Counted from the first letter of the stretch, positions 50,543 through 60,524 are shown. The stretch is 64,000 bases of DNA from Prochlorococcus sp. AG-409-G20 (GCA_003215775.1 QCJW01000002.1:1-64000), one strand, 5' to 3'. The notes: generated by a model not told the origin, from the sequence alone. Made by a program: numbers and translations.

Positions 50543-51672
50543 TTACGTCTGATGTAATTATCATTGGAGCAGGTGTTGCAGGTTCTTCGGCAGCTTTCCA
50601 TATTGCAAGTTTAGGGCACAAAGTAATACTATTAGAAAAGAATGAATCTGAAATATATAAACCATGTGGTGGCGGTATTGCTTCTTCCGTACAAAATTTA
50701 TTTCCATTCAGTTTAAATGAAGCAGTTGATCAAACAATAAATAGAGTTGATTTCACATGGTGTCTTGAAGATCCAGTAAGAGCTAACTTACCCGGCTCAT
50801 CACCATTTTGGATAGTTCAAAGATCTAAACTAGATAAACTTCTTATAAACGAAGCGATCAAAGCTGGATCAGAGTTTATAAGGCCTTTTTATGTATCCGA
50901 AATAAAGAGAGATCCTGAATACTGGAGGGTATATAGCAACCAAGGAGAATTTTTGGATAGTAAGATATTAATTATTGCTGACGGATCTAATTCTCCATGG
51001 ACCAGAAAATATAAATTAGGTCCAAAGTCAACTCATGTTGCATCCACTACATCAATTCACCTAGAAGGAAAGGGTCTGCTCAAAGAAGGTACTGCTCGAT
51101 TTGAATTTGGGCTAGTAGAGAATGGTTTTGCCTGGGCGTTTCCATTATCAGATAGTGTAAACATCGGCGTGGGAACATTTTTAGGTAAAAATGATCACAA
51201 TATAGATAATATTCTTGAAAGATTTCTTCCAGATCTAGGATTTAATAGCAATGACGGAAAAAGACAACAAGCACCTTTAAGAGTATGGAATGGACATAAC
51301 CCACTTCATGGAAACAAAATTATTGCAATAGGCGATGCAGCTTCACTTTGCGATCCATTTTTGGCTGAAGGGATAAGACCAGCACTGATAAGTGGACATG
51401 AAGCTGCTAATACTATAAATAAGTTTCTACAAGGAGAGATTAAGGATCTGAGCCTTTACACACACAATATTAGAGAAAAATGGGGTAACTCAATGTCTTG
51501 GGGAAGAAGAATCGCACAGGTTTTCTATAGATTCCCAAAAATTGGATACCAACTAGGAATAAAAAGACCTACCGCACCGCAGAGAATTGCAGAGATATTA
51601 TCTGGGAATATGGGTTATGGCGATATTGCTAATAGAGCTATAAAAAGATTACTTTTCAACAAAGTTAAATGA
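50539..51672 (+). CDS. Geranylgeranyl-reductase-family FAD oxidoreductase
   Basis: A 377-residue flavoprotein of the group that includes ChlP, with FAD motif [21 protein letters not shown] at the N-terminus. The family features [17 protein letters not shown] and [28 protein letters not shown] follow. ChlP itself is usually longer (about 450 residues), so this is a paralogue rather than the main chlorophyll phytyl reductase. The substrate is probably an isoprenoid, by inference. It starts with a GTG that overlaps the frr stop. Confidence 0.85.
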   Translation: MITSDVIIIGAGVAGSSAAFHIASLGHKVILLEKNESEIYKPCGGGIASSVQNLFPFSLNEAVDQTINRVDFTWCLEDPVRANLPGSSPFWIVQRSKLDKLLINEAIKAGSEFIRPFYVSEIKRDPEYWRVYSNQGEFLDSKILIIADGSNSPWTRKYKLGPKSTHVASTTSIHLEGKGLLKEGTARFEFGLVENGFAWAFPLSDSVNIGVGTFLGKNDHNIDNILERFLPDLGFNSNDGKRQQAPLRVWNGHNPLHGNKIIAIGDAASLCDPFLAEGIRPALISGHEAANTINKFLQGEIKDLSLYTHNIREKWGNSMSWGRRIAQVFYRFPKIGYQLGIKRPTAPQRIAEILSGNMGYGDIANRAIKRLLFNKVK

Positions 51673-51770
51673 TGCGTCCAATGATATTCTAAAAACAAAA
51701 CTTAAAAATAAGTGCAGAGAATGACTACAAAGGTTAATTTAGCAAAATATCTACAAAATACATTCATCAA

Positions 51771-51992
51771 ATGAGGAAGGAGAAAGTTTGGGTATGGTTC
51801 AAAGGAGGCCTTCAAGGAGGTGAGTGGAAAGGAGGATTCATAGCAAGCAGCTGTGAAGAAGAAGGACTTATAATTGAAAGTCCCAATTATGTAAATTGCA
51901 AGCTTCCAGAATGGAGAGTGAGTCTTACCGAACCAGAAGATAAAAAATTAGCTCCAGAAATTCCAACAGATGGTAAATGGAAAATTTTTTAA
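51771..51992 (+). CDS. Small conserved hypothetical protein
   Basis: A 73-residue soluble protein rich in Trp, Gly and Glu (KVWVWFKGGLQGGEWKGGFI at the N-terminus; LPEWRVSLTEPEDK; DGKWKIF at the end). The spacing of Trp and Gly suggests a small beta-barrel. I do not recognise a family. Base use matches its neighbours. It lies between a flavoprotein gene and the convergent transaldolase gene. Confidence 0.6.
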   Translation: MRKEKVWVWFKGGLQGGEWKGGFIASSCEEEGLIIESPNYVNCKLPEWRVSLTEPEDKKLAPEIPTDGKWKIF

Positions 51993-52024
51993 GATATAAA
52001 TAATTTATATGTGATAAATAAAAT

Positions 52025-53197
52025 TTATACTTTACTAATAGACAACGCTGCTCCTAGTCCGCTTGTTATATCTTCTTGAATAAGTCTTCCATCGTGATCA
52101 TTATCTAAAGCATCGAAGACAGCATCACTTCCTAACCACTCTTCCCGCGTAATACATCCATCTCCATCTAGGTCATTTAGCATAAATATCTCATTTACTA
52201 CATGTGAGAAAGCTGCTCCTCCCTCAATAACTGCCAAACGATGAGCTAATTGTGATTCCAAATTCTCAATAGCCTTACTAAAACCACGGATACCTTCGTC
52301 TAGTTTTTCACTTGCCATTTGATCATCTAACATCATTTTATTGAATAACAATTCATCAACATGAAGTCTCCCTTCATTAGTTGTTGGATTAGAAGGGTCT
52401 AATTTCATTTCTAAATTTGCATTAGTGTTGCTTAACTTGTCCAAGAGCTTGGGAGAGATCGTCAATAAATCACAGCCAGCTAGTTCAATAATTTCATCTA
52501 CATTTCTGAAACTTGCTCCCATTATCTCAGTTTTATATTCATAGGCCTTGTAATAATTAAATATCCTAGTTACCGAAATAACACCGGGATCTTCATTTCC
52601 AAGATAATACTCTTTACCTGTTTTCGCCTTATGCCAATCTAAGATCCTTCCAACAAATGGGGAGATGAGTTTCACTTCGGCCTCTGCACATGCAACAGCT
52701 TGAGCGAAACCAAATAGCAAAGTTAAATTACAGTGAATACCTTCCTTCTCTAAGACTTCGGCAGCTTTAATCCCCTGCCATGTAGATGCAATCTTAATTA
52801 GAACCCTATCCTTAGGCACGCCTAGTTCTTCATATAAAGAAATTAGTTTTCTTGCCTTCTCAATAGTTCCTTCTTTGTCATAACTTAAACGCGCATCAAC
52901 CTCAGTTGATACTCTTCCTGGAATAATCTTTAATATCTCTGATCCAAAAATCACACAAATCTCATCAAGTGCTTCATTAACAACTTCTTCAACAGCTACA
53001 TCTTTTCCAATTCTTTCTCTAGATAGTCTTAAAGCTTGATCTATCAAACCTTGATATTTAGGGATCTGAGCAGCTGCCAGAATTAAAGAAGGGTTTGTTG
53101 TTGCGTCTCTTGGTGTAAAGGTACGAATAGCATCTAAATCCCCAGTATCCGCGACAACAATCGTCATCGAAGAAAGGTGCTCAAGAAGGGTGGTCAT
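52025..53197 (-). CDS. tal: Transaldolase fused to C-terminal EF-hand pair
   Basis: Transfers a dihydroxyacetone unit in the pentose phosphate pathway. The first ~325 residues are a class I transaldolase: [14 protein letters not shown], the Schiff-base Lys in [19 protein letters not shown], and the [16 protein letters not shown] loop. After a short helix come two EF-hand calcium loops, [15 protein letters not shown] and [13 protein letters not shown], with Asp at loop positions 1, 3 and 5 and Glu or Asp near position 12. The total of 390 residues is about 70 beyond the usual enzyme. Calcium control of the enzyme is plausible but not shown. Confidence 0.95.
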   Translation of the reverse strand: MTTLLEHLSSMTIVVADTGDLDAIRTFTPRDATTNPSLILAAAQIPKYQGLIDQALRLSRERIGKDVAVEEVVNEALDEICVIFGSEILKIIPGRVSTEVDARLSYDKEGTIEKARKLISLYEELGVPKDRVLIKIASTWQGIKAAEVLEKEGIHCNLTLLFGFAQAVACAEAEVKLISPFVGRILDWHKAKTGKEYYLGNEDPGVISVTRIFNYYKAYEYKTEIMGASFRNVDEIIELAGCDLLTISPKLLDKLSNTNANLEMKLDPSNPTTNEGRLHVDELLFNKMMLDDQMASEKLDEGIRGFSKAIENLESQLAHRLAVIEGGAAFSHVVNEIFMLNDLDGDGCITREEWLGSDAVFDALDNDHDGRLIQEDITSGLGAALSISKV

Positions 53198-53303
53198 AAA
53201 ACTTACTCATCTCCAATAAGCACGTAAAATAGCTTGCTTTCTAGGAATAGCATCATTTTGTATTGTCTAAAAAAAGGTTTATAAATGAAAAGCCTGTCTG
53301 CAA

Positions 53304-55094
53304 TTAGCTTTTTAGTTTCTGGACACTAGGAGGAATTTTTTCTAAAACCAACAAACCATCAATAATCTTTTTCGCCACAGGAACTGCAACTGTAGAGCCG
53401 TAAGCATGTTGACCTTTAGGTTCATCAACGACTACTAAAACGACATATCTAGGATTATCTAATGGAAAATTCGCTACAAAACTGCAAATTTTAGCTCCTG
53501 AGTCATAGCCACCGTTGACTGCTTTTTGAGCAGTACCTGTTTTTCCACCTATTCGATATCCGAGTGTCTTAACACCTTTTCCACTACCATTCTCAACAAC
53601 TGACTCCATCCATGAACGAATCGTTTCTGTGACTTCTGGTCTTAATAATCGATATAAATCAACATTGGACTTATATGAGGTGGTGTCATCAGTTTGCAAT
53701 CCCTTCGTTACATGTGGACGAACTAACAAACCACCATTAGCAATCAATGCATGCAATTGTGCAAGTTTCAGGGGAGTTAAAGAAAAACCCTGTCCATATG
53801 AAGCTGTTGCATGTTCTATAGAATGAGAAACAAAGTTACCCTTATTCTTTAAATGTCCCGCCACTGCTCCTGGTAAGTCTGTTTCAGGAGATACATCCAA
53901 ACCAAGCTTATGAAGCCAATCCCAATAGTTGGATGGCTTCATTTTACTCATTGCTTTAACCATTCCAACATTACTGGAAACTTGTAAAACTTTTGGAAAA
54001 TCTATCAAACCATTTGCTCTCCTATCATGGTTATATATTGACCATCCACCTACAGATATTTTTCCTGTGTCATTAACTCTTCCAGTAGGAAGAATAATGC
54101 CTTCCTGAAGAGCTAATGCAAGATTTATAGGTTTAAAAGTAGATCCCGGCTCAAAAAGATCTTGTACTGACCATTCCTTAAAAAGAACTGGTGAATATTC
54201 CCAATAAGTATTTGGGTCATACGTTGGTGTAGAGGCCAAAGTAAGTATTTCTCCATTATTGACATCCATAACAATTGCAACACCTTTTTTAGCGTCCCAT
54301 TTGTCAACCTCAACCTGCAAAGCTTTAAGTGAAAGCTCTTGCAGACGTGCATCAAGTGTGAGATATAACTTTTCAGCATCCTTTGCAAAAAGTCCTGGTT
54401 CAAGATCATCTGGAAGTGGCGTTCCATCTGCACTTCTCCTTAACAGATGAGTTTTTTCCTCTATCAAAAGATTCTTATTTAGGCTTTGTTCTAATCCAGC
54501 TTGAGGAATTCTTTCTTGATTTAAAAATCCAACGACATTTGCAAATAGTGAGCCCTGGGGATAAACCCTCTGCAAATAAGGTTCAAGATCAAGGCCACTA
54601 ATACCAAGCCTTCTAATTTCCGAAGCCTTCTCTGGATCTAACCCTTCAAAAATCTTAACCCCTGAAGATCTATTTCCAATACGCTTAAGCAACTGAGAAG
54701 TTGGCAGAGGTAAAAGTTCTGACAACTTTTGCGCAACTTCACGAGTCGTTCTGATTTGACTAGGATCATCCCCTGGGAAATTGAAATAGCGTGGATGAGC
54801 CCATAATCGAAATTGCTCTTCGTCTATAGCAATTAATCTTCCCCTCCTATCCACGATTGAGCGTCTAGACCCAAGGGTCTGAGTCTTATAAGTCTGAAGT
54901 GAACGTGCACGAGCTTCTAACTCAGAAGCTCTGAACACCTGCAACCACGCCACTCTTCCAAAAAGTCCTAATATTCCAATGCAAAGAATAGAGAAAACCA
55001 ATCCAACCCGAAATGAAGATATTGGTTTAATAGGCACAACTGAATGAGAAGAATTAGGTCTTCTTTGATGATGGTATTTCCTACCTATAGACAT
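53304..55094 (-). CDS. ftsI: Penicillin-binding protein, FtsI/PBP2 class B transpeptidase
   Basis: Crosslinks septal peptidoglycan. It has 596 residues. One N-terminal membrane anchor lies at about residues 28-52, then a dimerisation domain, then the transpeptidase with the SxxK motif in FEPGSTFKPINLALAL (near residue 320), SxN in VSSNVGMVKAM and KTG in GGKTGTAQKA. The start overlaps the stop of the upstream membrane-protein gene (TGATG), implying coupled translation. Confidence 0.95.
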   Translation of the reverse strand: MSIGRKYHHQRRPNSSHSVVPIKPISSFRVGLVFSILCIGILGLFGRVAWLQVFRASELEARARSLQTYKTQTLGSRRSIVDRRGRLIAIDEEQFRLWAHPRYFNFPGDDPSQIRTTREVAQKLSELLPLPTSQLLKRIGNRSSGVKIFEGLDPEKASEIRRLGISGLDLEPYLQRVYPQGSLFANVVGFLNQERIPQAGLEQSLNKNLLIEEKTHLLRRSADGTPLPDDLEPGLFAKDAEKLYLTLDARLQELSLKALQVEVDKWDAKKGVAIVMDVNNGEILTLASTPTYDPNTYWEYSPVLFKEWSVQDLFEPGSTFKPINLALALQEGIILPTGRVNDTGKISVGGWSIYNHDRRANGLIDFPKVLQVSSNVGMVKAMSKMKPSNYWDWLHKLGLDVSPETDLPGAVAGHLKNKGNFVSHSIEHATASYGQGFSLTPLKLAQLHALIANGGLLVRPHVTKGLQTDDTTSYKSNVDLYRLLRPEVTETIRSWMESVVENGSGKGVKTLGYRIGGKTGTAQKAVNGGYDSGAKICSFVANFPLDNPRYVVLVVVDEPKGQHAYGSTVAVPVAKKIIDGLLVLEKIPPSVQKLKS

Positions 55095-55606
55095 CAGTAA
55101 CCATAGATTCTTGGATTAGCTCTATTCACCGTAAAACCAATTAATTCTCTCTTTTTAACTTTGCCAAAATCATGCTTAGAGAAAGGATGATCTATATAAA
55201 CAAGATCTGAAGTTTTAGTCAAGACAAAGGATTTAGGTCTTAATTTATTTTGAAGAAAATGCCTTTCTAATATCGCTGTGGAATCCATAAGACGATTAGA
55301 TAACAATCTACTTCTCTCAAGACGTGAAAAAGATACTGTCCACAAGTATTGCCAATGCAAAGTAAGTGCTGACATAAAAGCCACCGCGACAAGAGCCCCA
55401 ATCAGGGCTCCATCTATTCCTCTATGAAGCCCAGATAGAAGTGGAGACTGCCTAGAAGCTCTCTTTCTAGAGAAGGCACCTTTAAGCAACAACAGTCGAC
55501 TAGATGAATGCTGTACAGGAGTAAAGAATTTAGAAGAAGAGCTTCGCTCTTGATTAATTGCTAACACAACTATTACACCAATGATTAAGTGAAACATCCA
55601 CTTCAA
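55094..55606 (-). CDS. Single-span membrane protein upstream of ftsI, FtsL-like by position
   Basis: A 170-residue protein with a basic, Ser-rich N-terminal region, one strong membrane helix at about residues 86-110 (DGALIGALVAVAFMSALTLHWQYLW-like) and a helical segment with heptad character after it (LERSRLLSNRLMDSTAILERHFL). An additional hydrophobic stretch at residues 3-17 may mean the true start is further in. The topology (short cytoplasmic part, one helix, coiled coil) and the place directly before ftsI resemble FtsL. Sequence identity with FtsL is not evident. Confidence 0.65.
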   Translation of the reverse strand: MKWMFHLIIGVIVVLAINQERSSSSKFFTPVQHSSSRLLLLKGAFSRKRASRQSPLLSGLHRGIDGALIGALVAVAFMSALTLHWQYLWTVSFSRLERSRLLSNRLMDSTAILERHFLQNKLRPKSFVLTKTSDLVYIDHPFSKHDFGKVKKRELIGFTVNRANPRIYGY

Positions 55607-55648
55607 TCACATGCAAGGGGGTAAGAGAATAAATATAAAAGTATTTAA

Positions 55649-57007
55649 CTATCCACCAAGAAGAAGGAGGTTGATAAAGGTTACGCCATTCCAGAAAGCA
55701 TGCATTAAAACACAAGGTATTAAACAACCTGAGCTCAATCTAAGAATCCCAAGCCCTAAACCCAATGTAAACAAAGGAGCCAATTCCCCAACACTGAGAT
55801 GAGCAATGGCAAAAACAAAAGCGCTTACTATTAAGCCAAAAACATAACCAAGCTTTAACGTCAAAACGGGAAGCAGAGTCCCTCTAAAAATAAGTTCCTC
55901 AAACAGAGGAGCCAAAACAACAGTAGTTATTACTAGCAAAAAGAGAGGTAAAGTGTCCTTACTTCTAAGGACCAATTCCAACAACGGATTACTACCACCT
56001 TGGTCTCCAAAAAGCGAAGTGACAAACCAGCTAATAAAAAGAACAATTGGCATTATCATCAACCAAGCACTGGCGGCCTTTAAGAAAGCATTACCCAGAG
56101 GAATAGTTAGCCATTGAAGCCATCCATTTGGTGGTTTCTCTATATCTTTTAGGCTATCCAATTGCCTACGAAAAATAAACAAAGGTGGTATTGTCATCAA
56201 AATATAGCCAAGCAATACTTTCAAAGATTGATCTAGAGGGCTCTTAAACCCTCTAGTAACTTGCTCAATCAGGGGAGCAAAGAAAGTTGGAAATATTACT
56301 TCGCCAAGAACAACAAAACCACCTGCAACCAATAGGGTCATGTCAACCAAAGACAATGGCATTGAAGATATTTTCGGCCAATCTATAGAACGACTCCTAA
56401 ATAAAGTCCATGCATTAACTACCAACAATATCGAACCTATAAGAACAGATCCTGCAGGTATCAATTGACTTAATACTAGACGAAATGCAAATAGCCTTGA
56501 TGTATCAATACTGACACATTCACTAAAAGAACTTTGTTTTAATAAGCATAATGAGCCAAAAAGAACAGGATCAGATTCTTTTATATTTAAGTCTTTTAAT
56601 TTATTTAGAATTGAGCTACTATTCAAGCTCTTTTCTTTGATTATTTGTTGCAATTCTCTAAAAGAACTGTCTTGAAAAGGATCTCTTAAGGCAGTTTCTC
56701 TTGCTGAATCTGATTCTTCAAGTGCAGCCAGCAGAATCCTGTTCCTCTCATCCATTTTAGACAAAGGAATATCCCTCAAAGCATCCCTAAGAGATGATTG
56801 TGGGTTTAGACCTACTAAAACTTCTCTAAAAGATTCTGGCAAAGCAGGCTCGGCAAGCAAAGCCAACTCATTTTGATTTAATGAGATTTTGGGGCTTACA
56901 GAAGGCCTACTAAAGCTCTCCTGCAGTCCTTGGGCCCAAATCAATGATGTCAATACTAGCGCGAGAATAGCCAGAACAGATTTCCATAGAGGATTGGCAT
57001 GTCTCAT
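55649..57007 (-). CDS. CPBP-family intramembrane metalloprotease
   Basis: A 452-residue membrane protein with a ~180-residue N-terminal soluble part after an initial signal-anchor (residues 8-26), then about eight membrane helices. The CPBP/CAAX protease motifs are FEELIFRGTLLPVL (EExxxR), AIAHLSVGELAPLF (His) and CVLMHAFWNGVTF (HxxxN). Family members cleave or modify membrane proteins, or act in stress and bacteriocin immunity. The N-terminal part is predicted to be periplasmic or lumenal. The target is unknown. Confidence 0.88.
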   Translation of the reverse strand: MRHANPLWKSVLAILALVLTSLIWAQGLQESFSRPSVSPKISLNQNELALLAEPALPESFREVLVGLNPQSSLRDALRDIPLSKMDERNRILLAALEESDSARETALRDPFQDSSFRELQQIIKEKSLNSSSILNKLKDLNIKESDPVLFGSLCLLKQSSFSECVSIDTSRLFAFRLVLSQLIPAGSVLIGSILLVVNAWTLFRSRSIDWPKISSMPLSLVDMTLLVAGGFVVLGEVIFPTFFAPLIEQVTRGFKSPLDQSLKVLLGYILMTIPPLFIFRRQLDSLKDIEKPPNGWLQWLTIPLGNAFLKAASAWLMIMPIVLFISWFVTSLFGDQGGSNPLLELVLRSKDTLPLFLLVITTVVLAPLFEELIFRGTLLPVLTLKLGYVFGLIVSAFVFAIAHLSVGELAPLFTLGLGLGILRLSSGCLIPCVLMHAFWNGVTFINLLLLGG

Positions 57008-57121
57008 AAACTTTCAAAAAGCAAACAAAGATGAGCAGATAAAGATTCTCTCGCCTTAAGCAAGATTAGAAAGGCAACTTCACCATACGATGATCTCTTT
57101 CAAGACCCTCATCTGATAACT

Positions 57122-58450
57122 ATGCGTTTATTACTCATTCGTCATGGTCTAAGCACTTTCAACCTTGAAAGCAAAATTCAGGGTAGAAACGACATGTCAA
57201 CCCTTACTGAAGAAGGCAAATCCCAGGCAGCAAAAACCGGGGAAATTCTCAAGGAAGTTTCAATTGAAGCTATATATAGCTCTCCATTACAGCGAGCAAA
57301 AGAAACTACAAATAGCTTACTGAAAGAATTAGAGAAGCCAATAGAACCAATTTTTGACAATGATCTACTGGAAGTTGATCTAGCCCCTTGGACTGGTCTT
57401 ACCACTGAACAAGTCAAAAAGAAATTTCCAAAAGAATATCAAACTTGGAAAGTAGATCCTAGAAAACTTGAACTTAAAAGAACAGATAACGGTAGTTTTT
57501 ACAAGCCAATTGAAGAGTTAAGTTTACAAGCAGAGAAATTCCTAAAAAAACTTCTAAAGAAACATACTCCACAAAGCAAGCAAACCGTAATTGTAGTTGC
57601 TCATAATGCAATCCTTAGAAGTTTAATTTTAGAATTAACAGGTTTAAATCATAAAGGATTCAGAAGGATTAAACTAGACAATACCTCTATCTCTATTTTA
57701 AATATAAAAGAACATCAATCCAAAGAATACCAAGTACAAATTGAATGCCTTAATAGCACAGTCCATCTGAATAAGTCTCTTCCTAGGAAAGGTAATAGTG
57801 CTAGATTGATACTTGTTAGACATGGAGAAACCGACTGGAATCTACAAGGACGATTTCAAGGGCAAATTGACATTCCACTAAATGAAACAGGCAAATCCCA
57901 AGCAAAGAAAGCAGGGAATTTCCTTAGCCATGTTCTAATCAATAAAGCATATAGCAGTTCCATGATTAGACCTACCCAAACTGCAACAGCCATTATTGAG
58001 TTTCAAGATCAAATTCAGATAGAGCCGAAAAAAGAACTAATTGAAATTGCGCATGGTCTATGGGAAGGCAAGCTCGAATCAGAAATAACTTCTAGTTGGC
58101 CAGACCTACTAAAAACCTGGAAACAATCACCTGACAAAGTTCAAATGCCTGAAGGAGAGAACATATATGAAGTCTGGGAAAGGTCAGTAAAATGCTGGGA
58201 AGAAATATCTAAGTCTCTAACTGCCCAAGACACCGCCCTTGTAGTTGCTCATGATGCTGTAAATAAAACAATTATTTGCCATCTCTTAGGTCTTCATCCT
58301 TCTGACATTTGGATGATAAAACAAGGCAATGGTGGCGTAACAGTAGTCGACATTTCTAATGATCCAGGTCAACCTGACGTAGTGACTTGCTTAAATCTCA
58401 CCTCACACCTTGGTGGCATTCTGGATAACACTGCAGAAGGAGCTTTATGA
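57122..58450 (+). CDS. Two-domain histidine phosphatase (phosphoglycerate-mutase family)
   Basis: A 442-residue protein made of two full histidine-phosphatase domains. Domain 1 (about 1-200) has LLIRHGLSTFNLESKIQGR and VVAHNAILRSL; the usual Glu after RHG is Leu. Domain 2 (about 225-440) has LVRHGETDWNLQGRFQGQ and VVAHDAVNKTI with standard residues. Both keep the SSPLQRA/SSSMIRPTQTA arginine turn. It may be a phosphoglycerate mutase or another phosphatase such as a sugar-phosphate enzyme. The next gene starts 4 nt later. Confidence 0.9.
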   Translation: MRLLLIRHGLSTFNLESKIQGRNDMSTLTEEGKSQAAKTGEILKEVSIEAIYSSPLQRAKETTNSLLKELEKPIEPIFDNDLLEVDLAPWTGLTTEQVKKKFPKEYQTWKVDPRKLELKRTDNGSFYKPIEELSLQAEKFLKKLLKKHTPQSKQTVIVVAHNAILRSLILELTGLNHKGFRRIKLDNTSISILNIKEHQSKEYQVQIECLNSTVHLNKSLPRKGNSARLILVRHGETDWNLQGRFQGQIDIPLNETGKSQAKKAGNFLSHVLINKAYSSSMIRPTQTATAIIEFQDQIQIEPKKELIEIAHGLWEGKLESEITSSWPDLLKTWKQSPDKVQMPEGENIYEVWERSVKCWEEISKSLTAQDTALVVAHDAVNKTIICHLLGLHPSDIWMIKQGNGGVTVVDISNDPGQPDVVTCLNLTSHLGGILDNTAEGAL

Positions 58451-58454
58451 ATTC

Positions 58455-59729
58455 ATGTCTGAATCTTTTCTTCTAGACCAAGTACAAATTCTTTACGGGC
58501 CGAATCAATCCGTCATAAAAGATTGGGCCTTAATTAGGAATGGGAAGATAGAGGCTTTTGGCAATGAAGCCAAAAGAGAAGGTCTCAAAATAGGACTTGA
58601 ACCCATATCTTCCTCAAAACTTCTATTAGCTCCATGTCTTGTAGATCCTCACTCAATACTTAATAATCCTATAAAAGGAAAAAGTGAAAATCTTGCAAGT
58701 CTTAGAAAAACAGCTGCTAATTGCGGTTACGGACAAATAGCTCTTATACCTACAAAAGAATCCTACCGAGACGCTCCTGAACAAATTCAAGGGTTTAATA
58801 CAACAAATAGTGATGTCATTATTCATCTATGGGGAAGCTTTAGTAAATCTTGTCAGGGCAAAGAACTTGCACCTCATGCTGACCTCCTTCGTGAAGGAGC
58901 AATTGGTATTGCTGAAAGTGACTCGATGATTCCATTTGGTCTATTAAGCAGGGGGTTTTTACTTGGAGAGATAGGAGTCTCTCCCATACTCATTGCTCCA
59001 AGAGATCTTGATCTTCAAGCCAATGGAATAGTTCGAGAAAGTGTTGAAACACTTAGAGCAGGCTGGCATCCAGATCCAACTATCAGCGAAACAGTTCCCC
59101 TTCATGGTCTTCTAGAAATTCACAAACAATTCCCTAATACGAATCTAAGATTAATGAACATATCTACTGAGCAAGGAGTAGCAATCCTTCGAGAAGCCAA
59201 ATACCAACCAATGTCGACAACCTCTTGGTGGCATCTAATAGCTGATAGCAAAAGACTTTCACCTACAGACCTTGGATGGAGAGTAACACCCTCTCTTGGC
59301 AGATCTGAAGATCGTCTTGCTCTAATTGACGGACTCATTGAAGGCTTAATTACCGCAATTAGCGTTAACGCGACACCTATTGACTCCGAAGAAAACGAAC
59401 TCCCAAATGACCTCAGACCTCCAGGAATAAGTGGGCATCACCTTGTCCTTCCCACTTTATGGCAAGAACTAATTGTTAAAGCAAAAATCCCAATAGAAAA
59501 GTTATGGGAATTTATTAGTTTTGGTCCCTCTAAAATTCTCAATCTGAAAGAAGAATGTTTAACCCTTGGAAGTCGAAGATGGTTATTATTTGATCCCGAA
59601 AAAGTTTGGGTACAAAATCGCAAAGATGAATTCTCTCCACAAGCTGCTAATCAACCATGGGAAGGGAGAAAAATAGTTGGTAAAGTAATATCATGCGGAC
59701 TTAATAACGAAATATCTTCAGTCGACTAA
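58455..59729 (+). CDS. Dihydroorotase-like pseudoenzyme
   Basis: A 424-residue amidohydrolase-fold protein matching the class I dihydroorotase family over its full length (ILYGPNQSVIKDWALIRNGKIEAFG; LLAPCLVDPHSILNNP). Every expected metal ligand has changed: HxH is DPHSIL, the HAED-type site is IAPRDLDLQ, the LHIST His is MNIST (Asn), and the ISxDHxP Asp is ISVNATPI. Catalysis is thus unlikely. Inactive homologues of this kind can be structural partners of aspartate transcarbamoylase. The ATG at 58455 is chosen; its 3' end overlaps lepB by 29 nt. Confidence 0.85.
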   Translation: MSESFLLDQVQILYGPNQSVIKDWALIRNGKIEAFGNEAKREGLKIGLEPISSSKLLLAPCLVDPHSILNNPIKGKSENLASLRKTAANCGYGQIALIPTKESYRDAPEQIQGFNTTNSDVIIHLWGSFSKSCQGKELAPHADLLREGAIGIAESDSMIPFGLLSRGFLLGEIGVSPILIAPRDLDLQANGIVRESVETLRAGWHPDPTISETVPLHGLLEIHKQFPNTNLRLMNISTEQGVAILREAKYQPMSTTSWWHLIADSKRLSPTDLGWRVTPSLGRSEDRLALIDGLIEGLITAISVNATPIDSEENELPNDLRPPGISGHHLVLPTLWQELIVKAKIPIEKLWEFISFGPSKILNLKEECLTLGSRRWLLFDPEKVWVQNRKDEFSPQAANQPWEGRKIVGKVISCGLNNEISSVD

Positions 59730-60387
59730 TTGGCCAGAAACGCCATAAAGCCCTACCAATAATTTCATCCTCTGGCAAAAAAGGACTGCCGGGCCAAAAT
59801 CTTCCATCCCAACTATTACTTCTATTATCACCCAGAACTAGAACATTACCTTTAGGAACAACATGCTCTATTGACAAGCATTGATTTCTTAGAGAACCTC
59901 TATCATCACAATAATGAGTTACATAAGGTTCATCACTTAGAATATTATTAATCCTTACTTGTCCCATAGAGTTAACATTAATTTGATCACCTGCTACAGC
60001 AACAACTCTTTTTATATATGCATCACAAACTGGGTCTGATATTCCTGAAATTAAAGAAAACAAAGGGAAGTTGAGTAAAGAGCATTTTATCCAAGGCCTC
60101 GTTTCATTAGAGCCTAAAGCTGAATTAAAAGCGAAAGGGGAATTAAAAACTACAATTTCACCTCTTTTTGGAGATCTACTACGATAAGTAATTTTTTCAA
60201 TTAATAAGCGATCCTTAATCTGCAACCCTGGAAGCATTGATCCAGAAGGTATATATCTTGCCTCAGCGATATAATTTCGAATTCCAACATAAAGAAAAAT
60301 TGTGAAGAGAACTGGACCCCAGAAATCTAAGAAATCTCTGAAGATTGTCCTTATCTGCTCATTATTTGCAAGGATCTTTTTATTCAT
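59701..60387 (-). CDS. lepB: Signal peptidase I
   Basis: Removes signal peptides from exported proteins at the plasma or thylakoid membrane. It has 228 residues. There is one N-terminal membrane helix at about residues 18-40. The catalytic Ser is in YIPSGSMLPGLQIKDRLLIEK and the Lys in YIKRVVAVAGDQI. The conserved LGDNRSNSWDGRFWPG box and the C-terminal IIGRALWRFWPI are present. It is transcribed toward, and overlaps, the dihydroorotase-like gene. Confidence 0.96.
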   Translation of the reverse strand: MNKKILANNEQIRTIFRDFLDFWGPVLFTIFLYVGIRNYIAEARYIPSGSMLPGLQIKDRLLIEKITYRSRSPKRGEIVVFNSPFAFNSALGSNETRPWIKCSLLNFPLFSLISGISDPVCDAYIKRVVAVAGDQINVNSMGQVRINNILSDEPYVTHYCDDRGSLRNQCLSIEHVVPKGNVLVLGDNRSNSWDGRFWPGSPFLPEDEIIGRALWRFWPISRLKIFRY

Positions 60388-60446
60388 CTAGGTAAACTTC
60401 ATAAGAACAAAAAGGGTCTCAAAGAATCATATTCTTAGATTATTAT

Positions 60447-60474
60447 AAAGAAGCTTGCAATAGCAAGCTTCTTT
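60447..60474 (-). terminator. Terminator hairpin downstream of the arsC-like gene
   Basis: A perfect 12-bp stem, AAAGAAGCTTGC (60447-60458) with GCAAGCTTCTTT (60463-60474), closes the 4-nt loop AATA. On the minus strand it lies 50 nt after the arsC-like stop and is followed by TTTATAATAATC-like A/T sequence. It should separate arsC transcription from lepB. Confidence 0.75.
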
Positions 60475-60524
60475 TAGAACAGGAGATATCACACAAAAGA
60501 AAATGTTTGGTTATCTCCAAAACT

